This document shows, one piece after another, positions 39,542-47,853 of a stretch of 64,000 nucleotides of DNA. Position numbers and translations under genes: made by a program. The DNA is from Nitrobacteraceae bacterium AZCC 2146 (GTDB lineage: Bacteria > Pseudomonadota > Alphaproteobacteria > Rhizobiales > Xanthobacteraceae). Numbering within the stretch: the first letter of the stretch is position 1; each line of letters begins with the position of its first letter. The stretch spans positions 4,898,001 through 4,962,000 of the forward strand of contig JBAGRP010000001.1 in assembly GCA_036924855.1 (NCBI GenBank), given 5' to 3'. A model generated the notes under the pieces. That model was given only the letters and a program-made list of their open reading frames with translations, was not told where the DNA came from and searched no databases.

Positions 39542-40708
39542 ATGCCCCGCACACTGGCCAAGCCCATCGCCCTGACCGCCGCTACCGCCCGCGGCATCTG
39601 GCTGCGCGCGCAGCGGCTCGATGCGCGCGCGCCGTTCGGCGAGGGCGCGGAGGCTGTGGCCGAGGCAGTGGCGCATCTCGGCTATGTGCAGATCGACACC
39701 ATCAATGTCATCGAGCGCAGCCACCACCATATTCTGTTCGCGCGGATTCCCGCCTATCGGCGCGGCGATTTGCGGACGGCGCAGAGCATCGACAAGAGCG
39801 TGTTCGAATACTGGACCCATGCACTGGCCTATGTGCCCACGCGCGACATCGGCTTCTTCGTGCCCGACATGAAATATTATCGCCGCGAGGGGCACGGCTG
39901 GTTCACGTCGGTGACATCAGCCGATACGCGCAAGGTGCTGCGGCTGATCAAATCAGGCCCGCTGTCGATCCGCGACATCGACGACGACGTGCTGCGCGAG
40001 AAGGACCATGAGTGGGCCAGCCGAAAACCCTCGAAGCGGGCGCTGCAGCTTGCGTTCTATCGCGGTCTGCTGACGATCTCCGAACGCAACGGCATGCTCA
40101 AGACCTACGACCTGCTGCTACGTCATTTCGGCTGGGACAAATTGCCGAAGGCAGCCTCTTCCAGCGAGAAGATCGCCTATCTGCTTGATCGTGCATTGTG
40201 CTCGCAAGGCATCGTCAGCCTCGATTCGATCTGCCATCTAGACGCGCCGAGTAAGGCGGCGGTGCGGAAACTGATCGATGCGCGTATGCGGCGCGGCGAA
40301 TTGGTGAGCGTCGCGCTCGAGGGTGCCGGCAAGCAGGAGCATTGGGCGACGCTCGCGACGCTTGAGAAGACAAGTGAAAGCGAGAATGGACTGGTCCACA
40401 TTCTCTCGCCGTTCGACCCGCTGATCATCCAGCGCAAGCGCACGAATCTTTTCTTCGGCTACGAGCACCGCTTCGAGGCCTACGTGCCGAAGGAAAAACG
40501 GCAGCTCGGCTATTTCGCGCTGCCGGTGCTGGTGGATGGCGAGATCGTCGCCGCGCTGGATCTCAAGACCGACCGCCAGCAGCGAAAGCTGCTGATGCAG
40601 AAATGGACGTGGGTGGGCGAGGGCATGAGGAAGGGGGCGCGCAAGGAGTTGAAGCGCCGCATCGAGGAAGAGCTTGATCGCTTTGAGCGTTTTCAGCTCG
40701 GCGATTGA
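39542..40708 (+). CDS. YcaQ/AlkZ-like winged-helix DNA glycosylase
   Basis: The 388-residue protein belongs to the HTH_42 family, with the YcaQ-type catalytic QxD motif (VQIDTINVIERSHHHILFARIP, Gln50/Asp52). The pattern continues with three winged-helix repeats and ends FNPFDPL-like (LVHILSPFDPLIIQRKRTNLFFGYEHRFEAYVPKEKRQLGYFALPVL). Escherichia coli YcaQ and Streptomyces AlkZ unhook interstrand DNA crosslinks or excise bulky N7-guanine adducts. It is a single gene between two terminators. Confidence 0.87.
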   Translation: MPRTLAKPIALTAATARGIWLRAQRLDARAPFGEGAEAVAEAVAHLGYVQIDTINVIERSHHHILFARIPAYRRGDLRTAQSIDKSVFEYWTHALAYVPTRDIGFFVPDMKYYRREGHGWFTSVTSADTRKVLRLIKSGPLSIRDIDDDVLREKDHEWASRKPSKRALQLAFYRGLLTISERNGMLKTYDLLLRHFGWDKLPKAASSSEKIAYLLDRALCSQGIVSLDSICHLDAPSKAAVRKLIDARMRRGELVSVALEGAGKQEHWATLATLEKTSESENGLVHILSPFDPLIIQRKRTNLFFGYEHRFEAYVPKEKRQLGYFALPVLVDGEIVAALDLKTDRQQRKLLMQKWTWVGEGMRKGARKELKRRIEEELDRFERFQLGD

Positions 40709-40735
40709 GATGCGGGCGACCGCAATCCCGCTCGG

Positions 40736-40766
40736 AAAAACAGGCGCCCACCGGGCGCCTGTTTTG
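40736..40766. terminator. Bidirectional terminator between YcaQ-like gene and Gly/His-rich gene
   Basis: A 9-bp perfect stem (caggcgccc, 40741-40749 with 40753-40761) preceded by AAAAA and followed by TTTTGTTTG. It serves both convergent genes. Confidence 0.85.
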
Positions 40767-40782
40767 TTTGAAGTCTTGCTGC

Positions 40783-41490
40783 TCACCAATAGATGTTGAA
40801 ACGATGGTGGCGGCGGTGATGATAGTAACGATGGTGCCACGGCCGATAGCGGCAGATCTTGCGCGGGCCGTAATAGGTCATCACGATCCGGCAGAAGCGG
40901 CGCGAATGATAATAGCGCGGATAGTAATAGGACGGCCCATAGCTGTAGCCGTAATAGTGCGGGCGGAAATGATGCCGGCGATAGCCGTAGTGATACGCGG
41001 GCGCAATGAAGTGACGCCGTGCGATCATCGGTCCGCCATGGCGGAAGCCGCCGCCATGAAAGGCGGGGCCGTGGCGGAAGCCGCCGCCGACAAAGGCCGG
41101 CCGACTTGCGCGGAAGCCGCCGCCATGGAACGCCGGGGCTGCAGCTCTGAATCCGCCGCCTCCACCACCATGAAAGGCCGGGCCGCCGCCTCGGAAACCG
41201 CCGCCACCGCCGCCGTGAAACGCGGGAGCGCCGCCTCCACGAAAACCACCACCGCCGCCGCCACCGCCTCCATGCGGAGCGCCGCCGCCACCGCCACCGC
41301 CACGAAAGCCGCTGCCGTGGTGCTGCACCTGGGTAGTCAGCGCGTCGCCGACCTGCTTCGCCGCAGGCGCGGCGCCCGGGCCGATCAGCGAGACCGCCCG
41401 CGCCGGTGCGACCGACACCATCATGGCAGCTGCTGCCGCGACACCGAGCGAGCGGATCAGTCCGCGTCGCACACTCTTGATCGACGTCAT
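40783..41490 (-). CDS. Secreted Gly/His/Tyr-rich repeat protein
   Basis: The 235-residue protein has a signal peptide ending APARA, then a short VSLIGPGAAPA segment. A repeat region of about 90 residues is built from GGGGG, FRGGG and PAFHGGG units. A C-terminal part rich in Tyr, His and Arg follows (RPHYYGYSYGPSYYYPRYY) and ends HHRYYHHRRHHRFNIYW. It contains only two Cys near the tail. I know no defined function; Gly/His-rich secreted proteins can bind metals or coat surfaces. ATG 41490 follows GGGAGG. Confidence 0.75.
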   Translation of the reverse strand: MTSIKSVRRGLIRSLGVAAAAAMMVSVAPARAVSLIGPGAAPAAKQVGDALTTQVQHHGSGFRGGGGGGGAPHGGGGGGGGGFRGGGAPAFHGGGGGGFRGGGPAFHGGGGGGFRAAAPAFHGGGFRASRPAFVGGGFRHGPAFHGGGFRHGGPMIARRHFIAPAYHYGYRRHHFRPHYYGYSYGPSYYYPRYYHSRRFCRIVMTYYGPRKICRYRPWHHRYYHHRRHHRFNIYW

Positions 41491-41680
41491 CTGCAATACC
41501 TCCCTGGATCACTGCAACGCATGACACATCGACGGCGCACGCCGAGGCGGCGTTGCGCAGATCGTGCGGCGTTGCTTCGCTCGCCCTTGATCGAAAATTA
41601 AGGATGCCGATCTGAACGCGTCATGAATGCGGCTGCGACAAAACGTGCCAGTGCGCGCATCGAGCGCCGATACTCACAAA

Positions 41681-41706
41681 AACAGGCCCGCATCGTTGGG
41701 CCTGTT
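41681..41706 (-). terminator. Rho-independent terminator of the His/Trp-rich gene
   Basis: aacaggccc (41681-41689) pairs with gggcctgtt (41698-41706); on the minus strand TTTTTGTG follows. It lies 33 bp beyond the stop at 41739. Confidence 0.8.
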
Positions 41707-41738
41707 TGCATGATCGTATCGTTGTCAGTTCGCCGCGA

Positions 41739-41972
41739 TCACCAGTGGCGGTGACGCCAGTGACGGCGGTGCCAGTGGCGGCGGTGCCAACCGTAATGCC
41801 GATGCCAGCCGCGATGCCAGTGCACCTCGGTGGTTCCCGTCGCGGTTTCGCCCTGCACCGCAGCCGCAATGCCGGGATTGACCAGCGACACGGCGTTCGC
41901 GCGTTCGGCCGGTGCGGCAACGACGAGCAGTCCCGCAACCGCGGTCAGGCCCAACATCATTTTCACGTTCAT
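41739..41972 (-). CDS. Small secreted His/Arg/Trp-rich protein
   Basis: The 77-residue protein has a signal peptide (MMLGLTAVAGLLVVAAPAERANA) followed by VSLVNPGIAAAVQG. The last 27 residues consist almost only of H, W, R, G and Y (pattern of WHRRHW repeats), with about ten histidines. The VSLVNPG segment right after the cleavage site matches the VSLIGPG of the upstream neighbour, so the two look related. AAGGAGG precedes the ATG. Metal, haem or anion binding is conceivable but unproven. Confidence 0.8.
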   Translation of the reverse strand: MNVKMMLGLTAVAGLLVVAAPAERANAVSLVNPGIAAAVQGETATGTTEVHWHRGWHRHYGWHRRHWHRRHWRHRHW

Positions 41973-42213
41973 GCGTATCCTCCTTGGGGTCCAGAAATCC
42001 GGGATCTACGGACATCATGCCGACGTCATGCAGCGAAGAATGCAGCCGCGCCGTTTCATGAAGCTATTTTGCGCGACGTGAATGTGGAATGAATGTCCGC
42101 GCCGCAAACATGAATGCGATGGCGGGCCGCCGGTTCCAATCTGCGGCGCAAGGATTTCAAAACCGCCGCGCGACCTTATGCGTATCTTCGACACTCAGTG
42201 ACGGGAGGTCACC

Positions 42214-42432
42214 ATGTCGAAATTGTCATTTCGGAAATTGAATGGGATTGCCGCGTTCGCATCTACGAGCGGAACGCTGCTCGTTGCGGGAAGCGCCCTT
42301 GCCTCGCAAGGCCCGGGCGTGACGCCGGGCACCGCGGGTGCGACGACCCAGCTGGCAATGGCGATCATTGTCTATGGTGGGTCGGCGCTGCTGATCGCGG
42401 TGGGGTTGATCGGCGCCGTCAGGCACCGCTGA
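42214..42432 (+). CDS. Small membrane protein, function unknown
   Basis: The 72-residue protein has an N-terminal signal-like segment (LNGIAAFASTSGTLLVAGSALA) and a second hydrophobic helix (MAIIVYGGSALLIAVGLIGAV), ending VRHR. GGGAGG stands at ideal distance before the ATG, which supports translation. It is convergent with the next gene, with 8 bp between stops. I do not recognise a family. Confidence 0.65.
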   Translation: MSKLSFRKLNGIAAFASTSGTLLVAGSALASQGPGVTPGTAGATTQLAMAIIVYGGSALLIAVGLIGAVRHR

Positions 42433-42440
42433 GGCAAACC

Positions 42441-42752
42441 TCAGCCGCGGCGCCAGTAGCAGTTCATCCGCGGCACGATGACGGTGCCGCTCGGGCGGAA
42501 CTCCTGCACATAGGTTGCCGTGCAATCGCGCACTGCATTGGGGCCGGGATTGTAGCTGGGGTAGACGCCGCGTTCGTCGTCGTTGCGATAGATCCGCACC
42601 CGCGCGCGGGGGCGTCGGCTCTGCGCCGAGACGTCAGAGCTCGGCTGAGCCTGGGCGACTCGTGCGGTCGTCTCGGCCTGCGCCGCGCCCGCCATCGGCA
42701 AGCCGCCGAGTGCCACCGCAAAACCCATCGCTGCCATCGTGATCCGCATCAT
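42441..42752 (-). CDS. Small secreted protein, function unknown
   Basis: The 103-residue protein has a signal peptide (MAAMGFAVALGGLPMAGAAQA) and a mature part with an Arg/Ser-rich linker. It closes with a conserved-looking end NAVRDCTATYVQEFRPSGTVIVPRMNCYWRRG with two Cys, possibly a disulfide. The frame is open 150 codons further upstream, but that stretch is the antisense of the zincin gene. GGGG stands upstream of ATG 42752. Confidence 0.65.
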   Translation of the reverse strand: MMRITMAAMGFAVALGGLPMAGAAQAETTARVAQAQPSSDVSAQSRRPRARVRIYRNDDERGVYPSYNPGPNAVRDCTATYVQEFRPSGTVIVPRMNCYWRRG

Positions 42753-42863
42753 AACGCCCCAAAACCTGAACCGAGAGGCCGCAACGTCCCCGATTGCCGC
42801 CCGCCCGTCAACCGCGGGCTTGCCGGCTTTGCCCAATCCGCGGCGATTGGCTAGACAGGATGG

Positions 42864-43265
42864 ATGTGGCCCTCTGCAAAAGCACCCGATCTCGCCGAGA
42901 TGGAAACCATGGCGCACGACATGCTCGCGCGCCTGCCGGAGGGTTTTCGCAAGCTCTGCGAGGGCGTGATCATCCGGGTCGATGATTTTCCCACCGAGGA
43001 AGTGCTGGACGAGATGCAGGCCGAGACCGAATTCGACCTGCTCGGCCTGTTCCAGGGCATCGGCCTGCCGTTCCGCAGCATCGACGACACCGGACGGCTG
43101 CCAAACATGATCTGGCTGTATCGCCGGCCGATCCTGGATTACTGGGCCGAGCATGACGAGACCCTCGGCCACATCGTCCGCCACGTCCTGATCCACGAAA
43201 TCGGCCACCATTTCGGGCTGTCGGATGCCGACATGGAAGCGATCGAGGCGCAGGTCAAGGATTAG
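42864..43265 (+). CDS. Zincin-like metallopeptidase family protein
   Basis: The 133-residue protein has the zinc-protease motif HEIGHHFGLSDADM (His111, Glu112, His115, with a downstream aspartate as likely third ligand). It matches the small Zincin_1 (DUF1025-like) family: FRKLCEGVIIRVDDFPTEEVLDEM start and IWLYRRPILDYW middle. The substrate is unknown; the protein is cytoplasmic by lack of a signal. It lies just upstream of leuD. Confidence 0.87.
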   Translation: MWPSAKAPDLAEMETMAHDMLARLPEGFRKLCEGVIIRVDDFPTEEVLDEMQAETEFDLLGLFQGIGLPFRSIDDTGRLPNMIWLYRRPILDYWAEHDETLGHIVRHVLIHEIGHHFGLSDADMEAIEAQVKD

Positions 43266-43352
43266 GCTTCTGACGACGAGCCTTGCGCAAATCGGCCTTG
43301 GATGCCGGCCCCGATCGGGCTAAAACGCGGCCTCAATCTGGGAAACAGGCAC

Positions 43353-43958
43353 ATGGACAAATTCACCACGCTGGAAGGCGTCGCGGCGCCGCTGAAGATC
43401 ATCAATGTCGATACCGACATGATTATTCCGAAGCAGTACCTGAAGACCATCAAGCGCACCGGGCTCGGCAAGGGCCTGTTCTCGGAACAGCGCTACAAGG
43501 ACGATGGCAGCGAGAACCCGGATTTCATCCTCAACAAGCCGGCCTATCGCAACGCCAAGATCATGGTCGCCGGCGACAATTTTGGCTGCGGCTCGAGCCG
43601 CGAGCATGCGCCGTGGGCGCTGCTGGATTTCGGCATCCGCTGCGTGATCTCGACCTCGTTCGGCGACATCTTCTACAACAACTGCTTCAAGAACGGCGTG
43701 CTGCCGATCCGCGTCTCGCAAGAGGATCTCGACAAGCTGTTTGACGACGCCGAGCGCGGCGCCAACGCCACCGTCACCATCGACCTGCCGAATCAGGAAA
43801 TCCGCGGCCCCGACGGCGGCACTGTGAAGTTCGAGATCGACGCATTCCGCAAGCATTGCCTGATCAACGGTCTCGACGACATCGGCCTGACCATGGAAAA
43901 GAAGGCCTCGATCGACAGCTACGAGGCGAAGGCAAAGACCGCGCGCGCCTGGGCCTGA
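43353..43958 (+). CDS. leuD: 3-isopropylmalate dehydratase, small subunit
   Basis: The 201-residue LeuD starts [31 protein letters not shown]. The swivelling-domain signature is [17 protein letters not shown], followed by [17 protein letters not shown]. It completes LeuC. ATG 43353 follows GGAAACAGG; 17 upstream codons are open but not conserved. A glycosyltransferase gene follows closely. Confidence 0.97.
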   Translation: MDKFTTLEGVAAPLKIINVDTDMIIPKQYLKTIKRTGLGKGLFSEQRYKDDGSENPDFILNKPAYRNAKIMVAGDNFGCGSSREHAPWALLDFGIRCVISTSFGDIFYNNCFKNGVLPIRVSQEDLDKLFDDAERGANATVTIDLPNQEIRGPDGGTVKFEIDAFRKHCLINGLDDIGLTMEKKASIDSYEAKAKTARAWA

Positions 43959-43980
43959 ATTTTTCCGGAAGGTGACGCGT

Positions 43981-44778
43981 GTGATCCCCGACGTCGTCAC
44001 CTTCTGGCACGGCCCGCTCGATGCGCTGCGCCTGCTGTGCCTGAAATCGCAGGTCGCCGCCGGCCACCGCGTTACGCTCTACAGTTTTGTACCATTGCAA
44101 GATTTGCCGGATGGCGTGACCAATGCCGACGCCGAGTTGGTGTTGCCGCGTGCCTTTGCGGAGCGGCTGCGGCCTTCAGGTCCCGGTGGCAGCTGGCGCG
44201 ACTGGACCACGCTGCAATTCAGCGATTTCTTCCGGATGCGATTGATGGCCCGCAGCGCCGGGCTCTGGCTCGACGCCGACGTGCTGTTGCTGAAGCCGAT
44301 CGCGATCGATCCTTCAAAACCTTACTTCGCCTGGGAGAAGCCGCGGCAGCTCGGCAATTCGGTTTTGTATTTGCCGCCCGGTGATCCGATCATCGCGGCG
44401 TTTGATGCGCTGATGCAGCAGGACGAGCTGACGCCGGATTGGCTGGCGCTGCGGCATCGGCTGACATTCGGCTGGCGCAAGTGGCGCGGCGGCTCGCAGC
44501 GCCTTAGCGATATCCGCGTCGCGATCTTTGGCCCGGCGGCGCTGACTGCATTGGCGCGGCGCTTTGGTTATGCGCACCACGCGCTGCCGAAGAAATCGTT
44601 CTACTCGATTCACGCCGAGCCAAAACGGTTCTTCGAGCCGTCGGATTTTAAGAGGCTGGTCGATGATCCAGAGATTCTCGGCTTTCACATTTCGCCGAAG
44701 GGGCGCGGTGGCGAGACGCCGATCCCCGGCAGTTTCTATCACTGGGCGACGCAGCAGATCGGCGTAAATCCGGGATAG
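43981..44778 (+). CDS. Glycosyltransferase with DXD motif (Gly_transf_sug-like)
   Basis: The 265-residue protein has a DXD sugar-nucleotide site in FFRMRLMARSAGLWLDADVLLLKPI. The context WTTLQFSDFFRMRLM is typical of the capsular/OCH1-type Gly_transf_sug family. The N-terminus starts VIPDVVTFWHGPLDALRLLCLKS, and the C-terminal part contains FHISPKGRGG. GTG 43981 is chosen because GGAAGG lies 8 bases before it; GTG 43972 would overlap that site. It may act in surface polysaccharide or lipid glycosylation; it sits 22 bp after leuD. Confidence 0.78.
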   Translation: MIPDVVTFWHGPLDALRLLCLKSQVAAGHRVTLYSFVPLQDLPDGVTNADAELVLPRAFAERLRPSGPGGSWRDWTTLQFSDFFRMRLMARSAGLWLDADVLLLKPIAIDPSKPYFAWEKPRQLGNSVLYLPPGDPIIAAFDALMQQDELTPDWLALRHRLTFGWRKWRGGSQRLSDIRVAIFGPAALTALARRFGYAHHALPKKSFYSIHAEPKRFFEPSDFKRLVDDPEILGFHISPKGRGGETPIPGSFYHWATQQIGVNPG

Positions 44779-44790
44779 CGCCGCGCTCGA

Positions 44791-44861
44791 GATTCCGGGT
44801 TCGCGTCCGGCAAGAGCCGGCCACGCCCTCAGACACACCAATTGGTGTGTCGGGGAATGAC
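44791..44861. repeat. Palindromic extragenic repeat, family A half element (copy 4)
   Basis: Contains gagattccgggtt and ends cggggaatgac, with a perfect 20-bp palindrome gacacaccaattggtgtgtc at 44832-44851. Only about half of the full element is present. It lies between the convergent glycosyltransferase and CoA-ester lyase genes. Confidence 0.75.
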
Positions 44862-44870
44862 GAGTATGTA

Positions 44871-45749
44871 TCAATTCCCCATCGCGGCAATCGCATCCGA
44901 AATCGCGATGGTGCGTTTTGCCATGTCGGCGTGCAGCCGCTCAACCATCTTGCCATCGAGCTGGATCGCGCCGCGCTTGGCGTTGTCCGGCTGTTCGAAC
45001 GCCGCGATGATGCGGCGCGCCTGCGCGACTTCCTCCGCCGGCGGCGTGAAGATTTTGTTGCAGGCCTCGATCTGGCCGGGGTGGATCAGGGTCTTGCCGT
45101 CGAAGCCGATGTCGCGGCCCTGCGTCGCCTCTTCGGCAAAGCCTGCGGCATTGCTGAAGTCACTGTAGGGGCCGTCGAGGATTTCCAGCCCATGCAGGCG
45201 GGTGGCCAGAATGCAGTGGGTGATCATCGGGATCATAGCGGCGCGGCCGGGCATCATGCGAATGCGCGTCTCGCGGGCGATGTCGTTCGGCCCGAACACG
45301 AAGCCGGCCAGCCGCGTCTCGGAATCCCGCGACGACGCGGCAATCTCCTCCGCGTGCAGGATCGCGCGCGACGTCTCGATCATCGCCCAGACCTTGATCG
45401 ACATGTCGGCATTGATGTCGCTGAGCCGGTCGGCGATGGCAGAGAGGTCTTCGACGCTGGAGATTTTTGGCACCAGGATGCCGTCGGGTTTGGCCTTGCC
45501 GGCCATGGTGACGTCGTCGATCCACCACGGCGAATCCAGCGCGTTGATGCGGATCAGCACCTCGCGTTTGCCGAAGCCGCCGGCGGTTACCGCCTGAGCG
45601 ATGGCATCGCGGGCGCTGGCCTTGGCATCCGGTGCCACGGCGTCCTCGAGGTCGAGGATGATGCCGTCAGCGGGCAAGGTACGCGCCTTTTCCAGCGCGC
45701 GCGGGTTGGAGCCCGGCATGAACAGCAGACTGCGGCGCGGACGGATCAT
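44871..45749 (-). CDS. HpcH/HpaI (CitE-like) CoA-ester lyase
   Basis: The 292-residue aldolase-type TIM barrel starts PRRSLLFMPGSNPRALEKA and has PADGIILDLEDAVAPDAKASAR (metal/substrate acidic motif), REVLIRINALDSPW, WAMIETSRAILHAEEIA and the GFDGKTLIHPGQI block. This is the citrate lyase beta / malyl-CoA lyase group, which cleaves or condenses glyoxylate or acetyl units with CoA esters. Candidate activities are L-malyl-CoA/beta-methylmalyl-CoA lyase or citramalyl-CoA lyase. No citrate lyase alpha or gamma subunits are near. Confidence 0.85.
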   Translation of the reverse strand: MIRPRRSLLFMPGSNPRALEKARTLPADGIILDLEDAVAPDAKASARDAIAQAVTAGGFGKREVLIRINALDSPWWIDDVTMAGKAKPDGILVPKISSVEDLSAIADRLSDINADMSIKVWAMIETSRAILHAEEIAASSRDSETRLAGFVFGPNDIARETRIRMMPGRAAMIPMITHCILATRLHGLEILDGPYSDFSNAAGFAEEATQGRDIGFDGKTLIHPGQIEACNKIFTPPAEEVAQARRIIAAFEQPDNAKRGAIQLDGKMVERLHADMAKRTIAISDAIAAMGN

Positions 45750-45877
45750 GGCGTTATTCCCTGGAAAGTGTGGCCTGTTCGTTTTTCAGGCATTCGCGAT
45801 AACATTTCAGCCCGCCGCCCGAAAGGCTTGTTCGCGCCTGCGTCCTATGGTTAGCCGGGGCAACCACGAGGCGCGCC

Positions 45878-46528
45878 ATGACATCCTTTCCGCAGCATCT
45901 GATCTCCGGCTACCAGGCCTTTACGTCGCAGCGCCTGCCCACCGAGCAGTCGCGCTACCGCGAACTGTCCGAGCGCGGTCAGTCGCCGGAAGTGATGGTG
46001 ATCGGCTGCTGCGATTCCCGGGTGTCGCCGGAGGTCATCTTCGATGCCAGCCCGGGTGAATTGTTCGTGGTGAGGAACATCGCCAATCTCGTTCCGGTCT
46101 ACGCGCCAGACGGCGGCGCCCACGGCGTCTCGGCGGCACTCGAATATGCCGTCCAGGTGCTGAAGGTGAAGCACATCGTCGTGCTTGGCCACGCACAATG
46201 CGGCGGCATTCGCGCCTTTATCGACAACGCCGCGCCGCTGTCGCCGGGCGATTTCATCGGCCGCTGGATGTCGATGTTCATCAAGCCGGACGAGAAGGTT
46301 GAGATCCGCGACCACGAGACGATCGTGGATTTCGCCACAAGGATCGAAAAGGCCGCGGTGTTCCGCAGCCTGGAAAACCTGATGACGTTTCCGTTCGTAC
46401 GCGCTGCGGTGGAGCGCAGCGAGCTGGAACTGCACGGCGCCTATTTCGGCGTCGCCGTGGGATCGCTGTCGGTGCTCGATCCCGTCGCGAAGGAATTTCG
46501 GCCGGTGACGGATAATACGGTGACCTGA
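45878..46528 (+). CDS. Beta-class carbonic anhydrase
   Basis: The 216-residue beta carbonic anhydrase has zinc ligands Cys44, His105 and Cys108 with the Asp46/Arg48 dyad (GCCDSRVSPE; VVLGHAQCGGI). It interconverts CO2 and bicarbonate. It lies divergent from the CoA-ester lyase. Bicarbonate supply to carboxylases is the likely role, by inference. Confidence 0.95.
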   Translation: MTSFPQHLISGYQAFTSQRLPTEQSRYRELSERGQSPEVMVIGCCDSRVSPEVIFDASPGELFVVRNIANLVPVYAPDGGAHGVSAALEYAVQVLKVKHIVVLGHAQCGGIRAFIDNAAPLSPGDFIGRWMSMFIKPDEKVEIRDHETIVDFATRIEKAAVFRSLENLMTFPFVRAAVERSELELHGAYFGVAVGSLSVLDPVAKEFRPVTDNTVT

Positions 46529-46554
46529 GCCTTTGCGCGGATGACGGTCAACAA

Positions 46555-46667
46555 GTTCGTCATGCCCGGCCAAAGCGCGAAGCGCGGCTTCGCTGGATGT
46601 GCCGGGCATCCGAATCTTTTCTGCAGCCAAGACGTAGATGGCCGGGACAAGCCCGGCCATGACGAAC
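46555..46667. repeat. Palindromic extragenic repeat, family E
   Basis: Begins gttcgtcatgcccggcc and ends ggccatgacgaac, its reverse complement, with internal gccgggcat and gggacaagccc. It lies between the convergent carbonic anhydrase and asd genes. Confidence 0.75.
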
Positions 46668-46692
46668 GATAGATTGGCGGTCAGTCGCTAAC

Positions 46693-47727
46693 TTACGCCG
46701 CTTTCTTCTTCGCGGTGATCAGCTTGCGGTTGATCAGGCATTCCGCGATCTGGATCGCGTTCAGCGCCGCGCCCTTGCGCAGGTTGTCCGAGACGCACCA
46801 CAGCACGAGGCCGTTCTCCACCGTGGCATCCTCGCGGATGCGGCTGATGTAGGTGGCGTCCTCGCCAGCGGCTTCATACGGCGTGACGTAGCCGCCGGGC
46901 TCGCGCTTGTCGATCACCAGGCAGCCCGGCGCGTTGCGCAGGATGTCGCGGGCTTCATCGGCCGAGATCGGGTTCTCGAATTCGATGTTGACCGCTTCGG
47001 AATGGCCGACGAACACCGGCACGCGAACGCAGGTCGCGGTCAGCTTGATTTTGGGATCAAGAATTTTCTTGGTCTCCATCATCATCTTCCACTCTTCCTT
47101 GGTGAAGCCGTCTTCCATGAAGACGTCGATCTCCGGGATCACGTTGAAGGCGATCCGCTTCGGAAACTTCTTATTGATCAGCTCGCTGTTGGTGTAGACG
47201 GCCTTGGTCTGCGAAAACAGCTCGTCCATGGCATCTTTGCCGGCGCCGGAGACGGACTGATAGGTCGACACCACGACGCGCTTGATCACCGCCTTGTCGT
47301 GCAGCGGCTTCAAGGCGACCACGAGTTGCGCCGTCGAGCAGTTCGGGTTGGCAATGATGTTCTTCTTCGCGAAGCCCGAAACCGCATCGGCATTTACTTC
47401 CGGCACGATCAGCGGCACGTCGGGGTCCATCCGCCACGTCGACGAATTGTCGATCACGACGGCGCCGGCCGCGCCGATCTTTGGCGACCATTCCTTGGAC
47501 ACGGCGCCGCCTGCCGACATCAGGCAGATATCGACGTCGCTGAAATCGTAATTTTCGAGCGCTTTGCATTTCAGGGTGCGGTCGCCATAGGAGACTTCGA
47601 CGCCCATGCTGCGGCGCGACGCGAGCGCCACCACCTCGTCAGCAGGGAATTTGCGTTCATCCAGGATGTTGAGCATTTCACGCCCGACATTGCCGGTCGC
47701 TCCGACCAGCGCGACTTTGTAACCCAT
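46693..47727 (-). CDS. asd: Aspartate-semialdehyde dehydrogenase
   Basis: The 344-residue enzyme reduces aspartyl phosphate to the semialdehyde, for Lys/DAP, Thr and Met. NADP-binding VALVGATGNVGREML starts the protein. The catalytic Cys130 lies in ANPNCSTAQLV. Substrate-binding blocks include SYQSVSGAGKDAMDEL, NVIPEIDVF and ATCVRVPVFVGHSEAV. GGAGAGTG precedes the ATG. DapF at 26866-27738 uses a later intermediate of the same pathway. Confidence 0.97.
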   Translation of the reverse strand: MGYKVALVGATGNVGREMLNILDERKFPADEVVALASRRSMGVEVSYGDRTLKCKALENYDFSDVDICLMSAGGAVSKEWSPKIGAAGAVVIDNSSTWRMDPDVPLIVPEVNADAVSGFAKKNIIANPNCSTAQLVVALKPLHDKAVIKRVVVSTYQSVSGAGKDAMDELFSQTKAVYTNSELINKKFPKRIAFNVIPEIDVFMEDGFTKEEWKMMMETKKILDPKIKLTATCVRVPVFVGHSEAVNIEFENPISADEARDILRNAPGCLVIDKREPGGYVTPYEAAGEDATYISRIREDATVENGLVLWCVSDNLRKGAALNAIQIAECLINRKLITAKKKAA

Positions 47728-47853
47728 CGTTCACTCTCCGAAGAAAAATGCTTCGCCCCCGCTCAGCGCGGAAAGGGAAGAGGCAGCGCTTCTATGCGAG
47801 AAACGCCTTCAAGACAACGTCTCACGACGATTTCGTGACCACCAGTGTGTTAG

